Below, piece after piece: positions 9,284 to 16,228 of a stretch of DNA of 64,000 nt; the first letter of the stretch is position 1; the number at the start of each line of letters is the position of its first letter. Position numbers and translations under genes: made by a program. The notes under the pieces were generated by a model, which searched no databases, was not told the origin of the DNA, and saw only the letters and a list, made by a program, of their open reading frames with translations. Source of the DNA: Desulfosporosinus sp. Sb-LF (GTDB lineage Bacteria > Bacillota > Desulfitobacteriia > Desulfitobacteriales > Desulfitobacteriaceae); contig NZ_SPQR01000003.1 of NCBI RefSeq assembly GCF_004766055.1, positions 62,001 through 126,000 on the forward strand, given 5' to 3'.

Positions 9284-9450
9284 AATATTACAGGCAGGTC
9301 TTCTGGCTCAAAGTTCATCATCGCCGTACGCCTTCCCAGCAAATGCCAGTGGCCAGTGTACAGGACTCCCTCTTCACAGTGGTGGGTCCGCTCAGGATTA
9401 ATATACTACCTGATTCCCTATTCTCCCCAATTGGGGCACCTGTAATAATT
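9284..9450 (-). promoter_or_regulatory. Cobalamin (B12) riboswitch
   Basis: On the minus strand the element opens with TTATTACAGGTGCC, contains GGGAATCAGGT, GCGGACCCACCACTGTGAAGAGGGAG, then CCACTGGCATTTGCTGGGAAGGCG, and closes with the B12 box AGCCAGAAGACCTGCC followed by TGTAATA. The ends pair as P1 (TTATTACAGG with CCTGTAATA). Order and spacing match the cobalamin riboswitch class. It faces the 73-residue ORF, the UbiD-family gene and hyuAB, not a recognisable cobalamin biosynthesis or transport gene. Confidence 0.93.
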
Positions 9451-9583
9451 CCTTATTACCAATCCACCATGAATTAAGAGTGGATTATGTGTTTTTTATA
9501 TGTTTCGACGCCATTATTAAATTCCCTGCTTCTAATCATGAACTAGGGTAAATTCTTTTTCGATGAGTTTCGTTGATAGACAG

Positions 9584-9625
9584 ATCAAAACGGTAAAACC
9601 CACGTCTGAGCCTTACCGCTTTGAT
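9584..9625 (-). terminator. Probable terminator of mch
   Basis: Arms ATCAAA-CGGTAA and TTACCG-TTTGAT (each with one bulged base) enclose a 16-base centre, about 110 bases after the mch stop on the minus strand. The T-run after the stem is weak (CTGTC). It separates mch from the riboswitch. Confidence 0.45.
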
Positions 9626-9732
9626 ACTTATCAATTTTATTGTTTTCCAGAAGCATTTACCTATATTCTAAACCATTGATCTTAATTATTTCTAAACAGT
9701 TTATAAACAATCTATAAACGAATGCTCTACCC

Positions 9733-10710
9733 TCAGTTTATTCCTAGCCCAAATGAATTACGCAAAATATCAGGACGCAAGGATCCGGCATGAAACGAGT
9801 TACCACTCTTTAAATTACATAACCACACTTCCGCAGGGCTAAACAGACGTGGGTCGATATCGTAAAAATCCCCACATTCCTTATACACCTCCGCAAAAGG
9901 TCGACCATATTCCCGAGAAGACGATGACGGAACCAGCTTCACCAGAGAATCGAGAGCTTTATCATCATCATGAAGGTAATAAAGTACTGTCGAACCATAA
10001 AGAAGCGCATCGTTTGTCCGCCCAAGGGCACTTAGATTATCACCCGCTACTGGTGATAACGGACAAATACCCGAACCGGATACTATGTTCTCTATATTAT
10101 AGCCCAGTTCCATGAGTTTAGATAAGCCAGTTTCCAAGGCTCGTGCCGCTATCTGAACTGAACCCACCTGTGACGCAGTAGGGGCTACCATGATATAGAG
10201 ATTTGTGGGATCGCATTGACACTCCTCTAAAATATACCGAACCACCTCTTCTGAAGGAAGTTCCTCACTTTCCAAACAAATGATCGCTGTCTCCGAATAA
10301 TCCTCATAGCCTGAAACTTCAAATACTTCACCCTCATGAACAATAGCACGTCCCGGACCAGAACCCATTGCTAATAACTTGCCATTTTTAATAGGCCATC
10401 CGGCATATTGGGACGCCAGACAAGCTCGGATCGGATGATCAGAGACTACTTCAACTGCGGGCCAGTGCAACCCATTAAAGTCTGACCAATGTTGTTGAAC
10501 CTGGGCTAGCCCTCCGAGGCAAACAGACGCGAACAAGGTCCCTGCTTCCCAGCCACCCTGAACATGAACACCGCAATCGATCACTGTTACCCCATTTTGT
10601 TTGTGAACCTTGACCCGAAGCAGTTCGCTCCGGGAGAGGAATTTCTGAACCAACGGGAAAGCCTGACGGTTAGGACTTAATTCATGGGTTTGGCTAAGCG
10701 GCAAAAGCAT
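9733..10710 (-). CDS. mch: Methenyl-tetrahydromethanopterin cyclohydrolase
   Basis: 325-residue protein matching the Mch family along its whole length. Mch hydrolyses N5,N10-methenyl-tetrahydromethanopterin to the N5-formyl form in methanogens and in some methylotrophs. Family blocks: VTVIDCGVHVQGGWEAG near 37, SVCLGGLAQVQ, WPAVEVVSDHPIRACLA near 82, AMGSGPGRAI near 114, ICLESEELPSEEVV near 142, VAPTASQVGSVQIAARALETG near 175, LSALGRTNDALLYGSTV near 228 and IDPRLFSPAEV near 286. The ATG at 10710 is preceded by GGAGAAGGG with suitable spacing; an in-frame TTG at 10728 overlaps that site. No fae, mtd, ftr/fhc or methanopterin-biosynthesis gene is in the window, so the physiological substrate is open. 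Family assignment is firm. Confidence 0.92.
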   Translation of the reverse strand: MLLPLSQTHELSPNRQAFPLVQKFLSRSELLRVKVHKQNGVTVIDCGVHVQGGWEAGTLFASVCLGGLAQVQQHWSDFNGLHWPAVEVVSDHPIRACLASQYAGWPIKNGKLLAMGSGPGRAIVHEGEVFEVSGYEDYSETAIICLESEELPSEEVVRYILEECQCDPTNLYIMVAPTASQVGSVQIAARALETGLSKLMELGYNIENIVSGSGICPLSPVAGDNLSALGRTNDALLYGSTVLYYLHDDDKALDSLVKLVPSSSSREYGRPFAEVYKECGDFYDIDPRLFSPAEVWLCNLKSGNSFHAGSLRPDILRNSFGLGIN

Positions 10711-10742
10711 AGTGTTTCCCTTCTCCAAGTGAAATTATTGTT

Positions 10743-11030
10743 CTACAATCTCTCGTACTCACCCTTAGCATTAAGATATTGAATATCCCTGCAACCATAA
10801 TATTCTCCATACATATCTAACGGATCAAAGCCCCTTGGTCTAGTACAGTCATCCGAGTAGCCGATATAGTAGACTTCCAGGTCCTGGTCTCTCATACGGA
10901 ATATATACTGTGGTTCAGCTTCAAACTTTTTGATTAGTTGTTCAAATTCCTCAGTACCTTTTTTAGCGTCCGAAGAGAAATACTCGATCATGGATTTTTT
11001 TTCGATGCAATCCTCAGTAATCTTAAACAT
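10743..11030 (-). CDS. Hypothetical 95-residue acidic protein
   Basis: Small soluble protein with many Glu/Asp, Lys and aromatic residues (EEFEQLIKKFEAEPQYIFRM, DLEVYYIGYSDD, DMYGEYYGCRDIQYL). No membrane segment, signal peptide or motif I can name. The ATG at 11030 follows AAGGCGG at good distance. It lies 32 bp upstream of mch on the same strand, so it is likely co-transcribed. It is the only gene that could share a promoter with mch. Codon use looks like its neighbours, which supports a real gene. Confidence 0.6.
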   Translation of the reverse strand: MFKITEDCIEKKSMIEYFSSDAKKGTEEFEQLIKKFEAEPQYIFRMRDQDLEVYYIGYSDDCTRPRGFDPLDMYGEYYGCRDIQYLNAKGEYERL

Positions 11031-11040
11031 ACTCAAACCG

Positions 11041-11305
11041 CCTTCACTCTAATCTCGAATTTTCTGACTTGATATTATCATACCATATATTTAGTCAGCA
11101 AGCCGTATCCGGACGGGTTTTAAGCCCTTTGTCCAAGACGACTTCAAAGCCATCTGAAAGCATTCCTTTCTTACTGATTTTCACTGTTCCGCAGAATGCC
11201 CTTATGTTAGAATTACTTGTACACCCTTAAATGTGGACCCTACAAGTGGTTTAGCACTAAAGGATGGTAAAAGCATGTTATGAAAATTGAAAGGGTCTGT
11301 TTTTT
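11041..11305. other. Intergenic region between divergent genes, with a possible gene fossil
   Basis: Divergent promoter region for the 95-residue/mch pair and the amidohydrolase. On the minus strand, 11214-11095 reads as an open stretch of 39 codons ending in TGA (VKISKKGMLSDGFEVVLDKG in the middle) that looks protein-like. It has no proper start and may be a degraded gene or chance. No hairpin terminator is evident. Confidence 0.3.
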
Positions 11306-12919
11306 ATGTACGATATTGCAATAATTAATGGTTTAGTCATAGATGGAACCGGTAACTCGCCAATTCAAAGTGACGTTGGTATTAAGAACGGGACAATAGT
11401 TGAGGTGGCTAAAACTCTGTCAGCAAAGGCTACCTTGATTATCGACGCCAGACACAAAATGGTGACACCGGGGTTTATTGATGTGCATAGCCATAGTGAC
11501 TTGGTGCCCTTTATGTCAGGTTCAATTCGTGAAAGTAAGATAAGACAAGGGGTTACAACTGAAGTAGTTGGGCAATGTGGTTTAGGATCAGCACCGTTCA
11601 TAGATACAATGCAAGACTGGCGTAATTACTTAACCCCCATCTTAGGAACTGGGCCTCAAACTTGGGATTGGCCCAAGTTTGAGACGTTTATGCATGATTT
11701 GAGCCAAGCAAAAAAGCCTAATAACTTAGCGGTATTACTTGGTCATGGCGCAATAAGGGCACAAATTTTAGGGTTGGAAAATGTCGCGCCTTCAACATCG
11801 GATCTTTCGGCTATGTGCAGGATTGTCGATGAGGGGATGTCACATGGCGCTCTCGGAATTTCCTACGGTTTGGCTTACTTACCAGGAATGTTTGCGACTC
11901 AACAAGAACTTATTGCCTTAAGCTCAGTCGTGGCGGCTCATAAGGGCTTCATGATGATTCATATTCGCAGCCACTCTCTCCAAATTCGTGAGAGCATGAT
12001 CGAAGCCTTAACCGTAGCCAAAGTATCCGGGGTTAAGTTGCAAATTTCTCATATGCGTTCCTATGCTAATCGGGATTATGGTATATCTGGTCAAGCCTTA
12101 CTAGAATTAGTGGAACAAGCTAGGGCTGATGGCGTAGACGTCACGTTTGATGAGCACCCGTATCGAGCAGGTAGTACCCTATTATCTCAAATCCTTCCTC
12201 CATGGGCAAAGGAAGGTGGTAGTCCTGAAATAGTACGCAGACTAAAGGACCCCCAATTGCGGGCTAGGCTAAAGGAAGAATTGAATAATCCAGGACTCGA
12301 TTATCCGGGTTGGGATAACTTTGTTGGAATGGTTGGCTGGTCCAACATCATGATAAGCTCAGTGTTTAGCCAACAAAATAAATGGACAGAGGGTCAAACA
12401 GCAGCACAGTTAGTCACGAAAATAGGCTTAGAAAAAACGGAACTGGTTCATGAAATTATAGATCAGATCGCTGAACTCTTAATTAGTGAAGATAGCCGAG
12501 GTTCTATGGTGATGCAGAATCTATTTGCCGAAGAAGATATTATTGAGTTGCTTAAACACCCCTTATGTCAAATAGGTTCAGATGGAATCCCTACGGGCAA
12601 ACCTCATCCCCGTTTATATGGTACCTTCCCTAAGTTTTTGGGGGAATATGTCCGCGATAAAAAAATTATGACTTGGGCAGAAGGGGTTAAGAGAATAACT
12701 GGAGACCCAGCCCTTAGGTTGAACTTAGCGAATAAGGGATTTGTCAAAACGGGCTATAGTGCCGACCTGGTAGTCTTTGACCCTGAAAATATTAATGCCC
12801 CCGAAGATTATAACAATCCCTCTGCGTCTCCCATAGGGATAAATTACACAGTAGTCAATGGTCACGTCTCCATGGCAAATGGCGAGATTTTATGTACTTC
12901 AGCCGGAAAACTGATCTAA
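11306..12919 (+). CDS. N-acyl-D-amino-acid deacylase-like amidohydrolase (D-aminoacylase family)
   Basis: 537-residue metal-dependent amidohydrolase. It starts with the family opening YDIAIINGLVIDGTG. The metal-binding PGFIDVHSHSDL block is at residues 56-67, a conserved Cys lies in EVVGQCGLGSAPF near 97, an LGHGAIR block near 148, KLQISHMRSY near 246, the SDGIPTGKPHPRLYGTFPKFLGEYV block near 428, and a C-terminal ADLVVFDPENI. These match D-aminoacylase/N-acyl-D-glutamate deacylase, which release D-amino acids from N-acyl forms. It could complement the hydantoinase genes by hydrolysing N-carbamoyl or N-acyl products, which is inference. ATG with AAAGGG ten bases before. Confidence 0.85.
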   Translation: MYDIAIINGLVIDGTGNSPIQSDVGIKNGTIVEVAKTLSAKATLIIDARHKMVTPGFIDVHSHSDLVPFMSGSIRESKIRQGVTTEVVGQCGLGSAPFIDTMQDWRNYLTPILGTGPQTWDWPKFETFMHDLSQAKKPNNLAVLLGHGAIRAQILGLENVAPSTSDLSAMCRIVDEGMSHGALGISYGLAYLPGMFATQQELIALSSVVAAHKGFMMIHIRSHSLQIRESMIEALTVAKVSGVKLQISHMRSYANRDYGISGQALLELVEQARADGVDVTFDEHPYRAGSTLLSQILPPWAKEGGSPEIVRRLKDPQLRARLKEELNNPGLDYPGWDNFVGMVGWSNIMISSVFSQQNKWTEGQTAAQLVTKIGLEKTELVHEIIDQIAELLISEDSRGSMVMQNLFAEEDIIELLKHPLCQIGSDGIPTGKPHPRLYGTFPKFLGEYVRDKKIMTWAEGVKRITGDPALRLNLANKGFVKTGYSADLVVFDPENINAPEDYNNPSASPIGINYTVVNGHVSMANGEILCTSAGKLI

Positions 12920-12984
12920 GAAAACAAATCTCTAATCGCAGAGAAGGCAACTGAACGAGCGGAAGCAAGATAATTAAAATAAAC

Positions 12985-13067
12985 AGCCCCCGACTTTAGT
13001 TGGGATGAACGCGAACAACGTTTCTTTACGTTATAAGCGAGCTAATCTGCAACTATCGTCGAGGGCT
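12985..13067. terminator. Large convergent terminator hairpin
   Basis: AGCCCCCGAC-TT-TAGTTG pairs with CAACTA-TC-GTCGAGGGCT across a 47-base centre that itself contains AACG/CGTT pairs. A T-rich tail follows on the plus strand and TTTATTTT on the minus. It lies between the convergent amidohydrolase and ilvN genes and probably serves both. Confidence 0.65.
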
Positions 13068-13107
13068 TCATTATTTTTATCAAGTGTAATAACATTCAAT
13101 TTGATGC

Positions 13108-13605
13108 TCATTGATCCTTGGCTGGAATTGGACCCCGTGAAAGAGCGATCTTCCCCGTTCGTGCAATTTCGATAATTCCATGGTCATCGTCTAGTACTTG
13201 GCATAGAGCATCTATCTTTGTTTCATCACCTGAAAGTTCTATCACCATCGTCTCCCGATTAACGTCGACAATGCTTGCCCGAAAAATATCGACAATATTA
13301 ATGATATCCGAACGTGTCTCTACACTTGCTTTAACCTTAATTAAAGCTAACTCACGCTGGATCGATTCTACCGCTGTAAGGTCACTAATCTTGATAACAT
13401 CTACTAACTTTGACAATTGGTTGACAACCTGTTCCTGCTCGATCTCATCCCCTTCAACCACAATTGTAATCCTAGTGGTATCAGGTTCTTCCGTATATCC
13501 GGCTGCTATACTTTCGATATTAAAAGCCCGACGACTAATCAGTCCGGAAATATGAGTTAAAACCCCCGGTTTATTTTCGACTAAAACGGCAAGTGTGTGT
13601 TTCAT
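13108..13605 (-). CDS. ilvN: Acetolactate synthase, small regulatory subunit
   Basis: 165-residue regulatory subunit of acetohydroxyacid synthase, which senses valine and activates IlvB. The N-terminal ACT domain reads HTLAVLVENKPGVLTHISGLISRRAFNIESIAAG (residues 3-36), followed by TRITIVVEGDE and the C-terminal ALCS-type domain (IELSGDETKIDALCQVL, GIIEIARTGKIALSRGP). Length is standard. The start is 4 bases after the ilvB stop, so the pair is coupled and co-transcribed. Confidence 0.95.
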   Translation of the reverse strand: MKHTLAVLVENKPGVLTHISGLISRRAFNIESIAAGYTEEPDTTRITIVVEGDEIEQEQVVNQLSKLVDVIKISDLTAVESIQRELALIKVKASVETRSDIINIVDIFRASIVDVNRETMVIELSGDETKIDALCQVLDDDHGIIEIARTGKIALSRGPIPAKDQ

Positions 13606-13609
13606 GCTA

Positions 13610-15298
13610 TTAACCTCCCATAATCATCTGATCCAATCGTGCACCTGCCGGAACCATTGGCAATACATCCACCATTTCTGGAGTCCGAATGTCGACGACC
13701 ACAGGACCGGGAGTAGCCAATGCTTCTTCAAGGACGGTGCCAAGTTCCTCCGGTTTTGTCACCCTTAGCCCTTTAACACCCATCGCTTCAGCCAATTTCA
13801 CAAAATCAGTATGTCCCTTGATGTTTGTATGTGAATATCGTCCACCGTAAAACATTCTTTGCCATTGGGCGACCATCCCCAAGGTCTGATTATTTAAAAT
13901 AAGGACTTTAACTGGAAAATTATAATCAGCCGCAATCGCAAGTTCCTGGCAGTTCATCATAAATCCACCATCACCAACAAAGAGGATAACTGCTCTATCC
14001 GGTAAACCACACTGTGCTCCCAGAGCGGCGGGAAGACCATATCCCATGGTACCAAGCCCACCTGATGTCAGAAACGAACGTGGATTTGTAAACCCGTAAA
14101 ATTGAGCTGTCCACATCTGGTGTTGACCAACATCGGTCACGATCACAGCATCCCCCTGGGTCAACCGACTGATTTTCTCTACAACCGTCTGTGGCATCAC
14201 AAGGTCAGCTTCCTGAGGATAAGTTACCGGATTTTCCTGATACCAGCGAACAACTTGCTCGGTCCAAGAATGCACTTGTTCTTTTAACACTTCAGAAACG
14301 TCGTTAACTCGGTGTAACAAAGCAGGTATCGACCATTTTAGGTCTCCAATAACACGCAGATGGGCCAAGACATTTTTGTTAATTTCAGCTGGATCAATGT
14401 CAAAGTGGATGATTTTGGCCTTTGGGGCAAAATCACTCAAAAGTCCAGTGACTCTATCATCAAAACGAACCCCTATCCCTAAAAGCAAATCACATTCCGT
14501 GGTCGCCACATTTGCCGCATAGGTCCCGTGCATTCCAACCATCCCTAAGTATTGGGGATGATCAAACGGTATACAACCCAAACCCATTAAGGATGAGATG
14601 ACTGGAAACCCTGTCTGTTCAACAAACTCTCTCAAGGCCTCAGACGAATCGGACAGATTGACTCCTCCGCCTACAAAAATAAGAGGCTTTCGGGCTAATT
14701 TCAATTCCGCAAAGACTTGATTGATGGTCTCCATATTCCCTTCATATATAGGGCGATACCCCCGTAACTTGACCTCTGTCGGATATTGATAATCGATCGA
14801 AGCGGCGAATACATCTTTAGCAATATCGACAACCACAGGTCCGGGCCTCCCTGTGCGGGCAATATAAAAGGCTTCTTTAAGTGCCCCCGGTAAATCTTCA
14901 ACCTTCTTTACCAAATAGTTATGTTTCGTAATAGGGGTCGTGATCCCCCGAATATCTGCCTCCTGAAAGGAGTCTCTTCCAATTAACGGAACAGAAACTT
15001 GACCAGTAATCGCAACTAAGGGAATAGAATCCATATAGGCTGTGGCAATTCCAGTCACCAAATTAGTTGCCCCTGGACCGGAAGTGGCAATGACAACCCC
15101 GACCTTTCCAGTAGCCCTGGCATAACCGTCAGCTGCATGGACCGCTCCTTGCTCATGTTTTGTGAGAATATGTCTAAAATTCGACGTATACAAAGCGTCA
15201 TAAAGCGTTAACACTGCCCCACCGGGATAGCCAAAAACCACGTCTACGTTTTCATTTTTTAAAGATTCTATGATTGCCTCTGCGCCAGTGATTATCAA
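13610..15298 (-). CDS. ilvB: Acetolactate synthase, large catalytic subunit
   Basis: ThDP-dependent acetohydroxyacid synthase that condenses two pyruvates, or pyruvate with 2-ketobutyrate, at the entry to branched-chain amino-acid synthesis. Blocks: GAEAIIESLKNENVDVVFGYPGG at the start, KHEQGAVHAADGYARATGKVG with the ThDP Glu, FQEADIRGITTPITKHN, GGGVNLS, the FAD-site GMVGMHGTYAANV, and GDGGFMMNCQELAIAADYNFP with the Mg-binding GDG...N motif. I take the TTG at 15298 (562 residues) because AAAGGGCGG precedes it. The in-frame TTG at 15352 has no ribosome site and adds a non-conserved leader. No T-box lies upstream. Confidence 0.94.
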   Translation of the reverse strand: MIITGAEAIIESLKNENVDVVFGYPGGAVLTLYDALYTSNFRHILTKHEQGAVHAADGYARATGKVGVVIATSGPGATNLVTGIATAYMDSIPLVAITGQVSVPLIGRDSFQEADIRGITTPITKHNYLVKKVEDLPGALKEAFYIARTGRPGPVVVDIAKDVFAASIDYQYPTEVKLRGYRPIYEGNMETINQVFAELKLARKPLIFVGGGVNLSDSSEALREFVEQTGFPVISSLMGLGCIPFDHPQYLGMVGMHGTYAANVATTECDLLLGIGVRFDDRVTGLLSDFAPKAKIIHFDIDPAEINKNVLAHLRVIGDLKWSIPALLHRVNDVSEVLKEQVHSWTEQVVRWYQENPVTYPQEADLVMPQTVVEKISRLTQGDAVIVTDVGQHQMWTAQFYGFTNPRSFLTSGGLGTMGYGLPAALGAQCGLPDRAVILFVGDGGFMMNCQELAIAADYNFPVKVLILNNQTLGMVAQWQRMFYGGRYSHTNIKGHTDFVKLAEAMGVKGLRVTKPEELGTVLEEALATPGPVVVDIRTPEMVDVLPMVPAGARLDQMIMGG

Positions 15299-15444
15299 AT
15301 TCGTGTCCGCCCTTTCTATGTCTATTTTTATAGTAGTTTTGAGTTTGCTCAAAAAAGCACTTCAACGCTTCCGAATTCCTCGGACCGATAAGGACGGAGC
15401 TTATTTAAGAAAGATATATCTGCACTTCTCATTCCTATACATAC

Positions 15445-15473
15445 ATAGTATATCAGTCGATCAATACTTTCAA
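15445..15473 (-). promoter_or_regulatory. Candidate sigma-A promoter for ilvBN
   Basis: On the minus strand TTGAAA (15473-15468) and TACTAT (15450-15445) are separated by 17 bases, about 150 bases before the ilvB start. No T-box consensus (GGTGGNACCGCG) is visible in the leader, unlike leuA and aroF in this window. Confidence 0.35.
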
Positions 15474-15540
15474 GACGAACATATGCTAGACAATTCGGCT
15501 TCCAAGAGGGCTTACCAATTCTTGATAAATAGACGGCAAA

Positions 15541-15573
15541 GGATCTGTTCCCATATTATCAAGGAACAGACCC
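15541..15573 (-). terminator. Hairpin downstream of the small HTH gene
   Basis: GGTCTGTTCC and GGAACAGATCC pair on the minus strand across a loop of about 11 bases, followed by TTTGCC. It should end transcription of the 73-residue HTH gene before the ilvB promoter. Confidence 0.5.
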
Positions 15574-15652
15574 TCAGCAAGTTATGCCTGTTATTTATAC
15601 CTTTATCAAGAAACTATACAGCTCAAATTACGAGGACGTCCAATTAAAAATC

Positions 15653-15874
15653 TTAGGCGTACTTATAGCGATACCCTTCCTTGATTAACATCCTTTTAAC
15701 TTTAGTCAACTCCTTGGGGTCAAAGAAATGGACCTCTTTCCCGCTACGAACCGTCCAAACCTGTGGAGTCAAATGCCCTTCCTTAATAAGTTTTTTGAAT
15801 TTGAAACTTGATACTTCGAGGTAATATGTAGCCTCTTTGGTGTTCAAAACGTCATAGTTATATTGATGGGTCAT
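15653..15874 (-). CDS. Small helix-turn-helix (excisionase/MerR-type) protein
   Basis: 73-residue basic protein. YDVLNTKEATYYLEVSSFKFKKLIKEGHL looks like a winged-helix DNA-binding fold of the excisionase/HTH_17 type (layout: tyr-x-ser-x-lys turn, then recognition helix), followed by a wing-like RSGKEVHFFDPKELTKVKRML. AAAAAGGAGGCTGAAACG precedes the ATG. It stands alone with no integrase nearby, so a role as a free-standing regulator is more likely than phage excision. Function unknown. Confidence 0.7.
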   Translation of the reverse strand: MTHQYNYDVLNTKEATYYLEVSSFKFKKLIKEGHLTPQVWTVRSGKEVHFFDPKELTKVKRMLIKEGYRYKYA

Positions 15875-16228
15875 CGTTTCAGCCTCCTTTTTAATTTAGG
15901 CATTCACTTGAAGAAGAAATGAATCTTATCGGACCCGACGCTTGAAAGATGGATTATTCGTCTCGGATATATATGGCGCACCAAAACGAATTAGCACCCG
16001 CTACCTTAATAATACACCTTATTTATTAAGGTAGTGTTAATAAAACTTTAAACTTTAGTATATAAGCTATTATCCGCATTAAAAGCCGATACATCTTATT
16101 TTTATGCCAAAATATTTCCATTCGGGCTAAGTCAAATTAACCTGTTATGCATTCACTAATTTCATTAAAATAGATTTAAATTCTATGGTATAATCGACCT
16201 AAAGTGCCAAATGAAAGGGATGGAGCTT
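15875..16228. other. Intergenic region with a likely -10 element
   Basis: A+T-rich gap between divergent genes. TATAAT at 16189-16194 is a good -10 for the wall hydrolase but no convincing -35 lies 17 bases upstream. No RNA gene or repeat seen. Confidence 0.4.

Noticed and set aside
11306-12919. Dihydropyrimidinase/hydantoinase (HyuH) identity for the amidohydrolase
   Set aside because: The QCGLGSAPF and SDGIPTGKPHPR blocks fit the D-aminoacylase group; the carboxylated-lysine pattern of dihydropyrimidinase was not seen.
15270-15647. 125-codon plus-strand frame across the ilvB 5' region
   Set aside because: Covers the ilvB start, the candidate promoter and a hairpin on the other strand; composition follows non-coding A+T-rich DNA.
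15299-15650. Search for a T-box leader of ilvBN
   Set aside because: No TGGNACCGCG core on the minus strand; only a plain promoter candidate and an upstream gene's hairpin.
15653-15874. Small excisionase-like protein as a sign of an integrated element
   Set aside because: No integrase, attachment-site repeat or tRNA gene nearby, and flanking genes are ordinary core metabolism.
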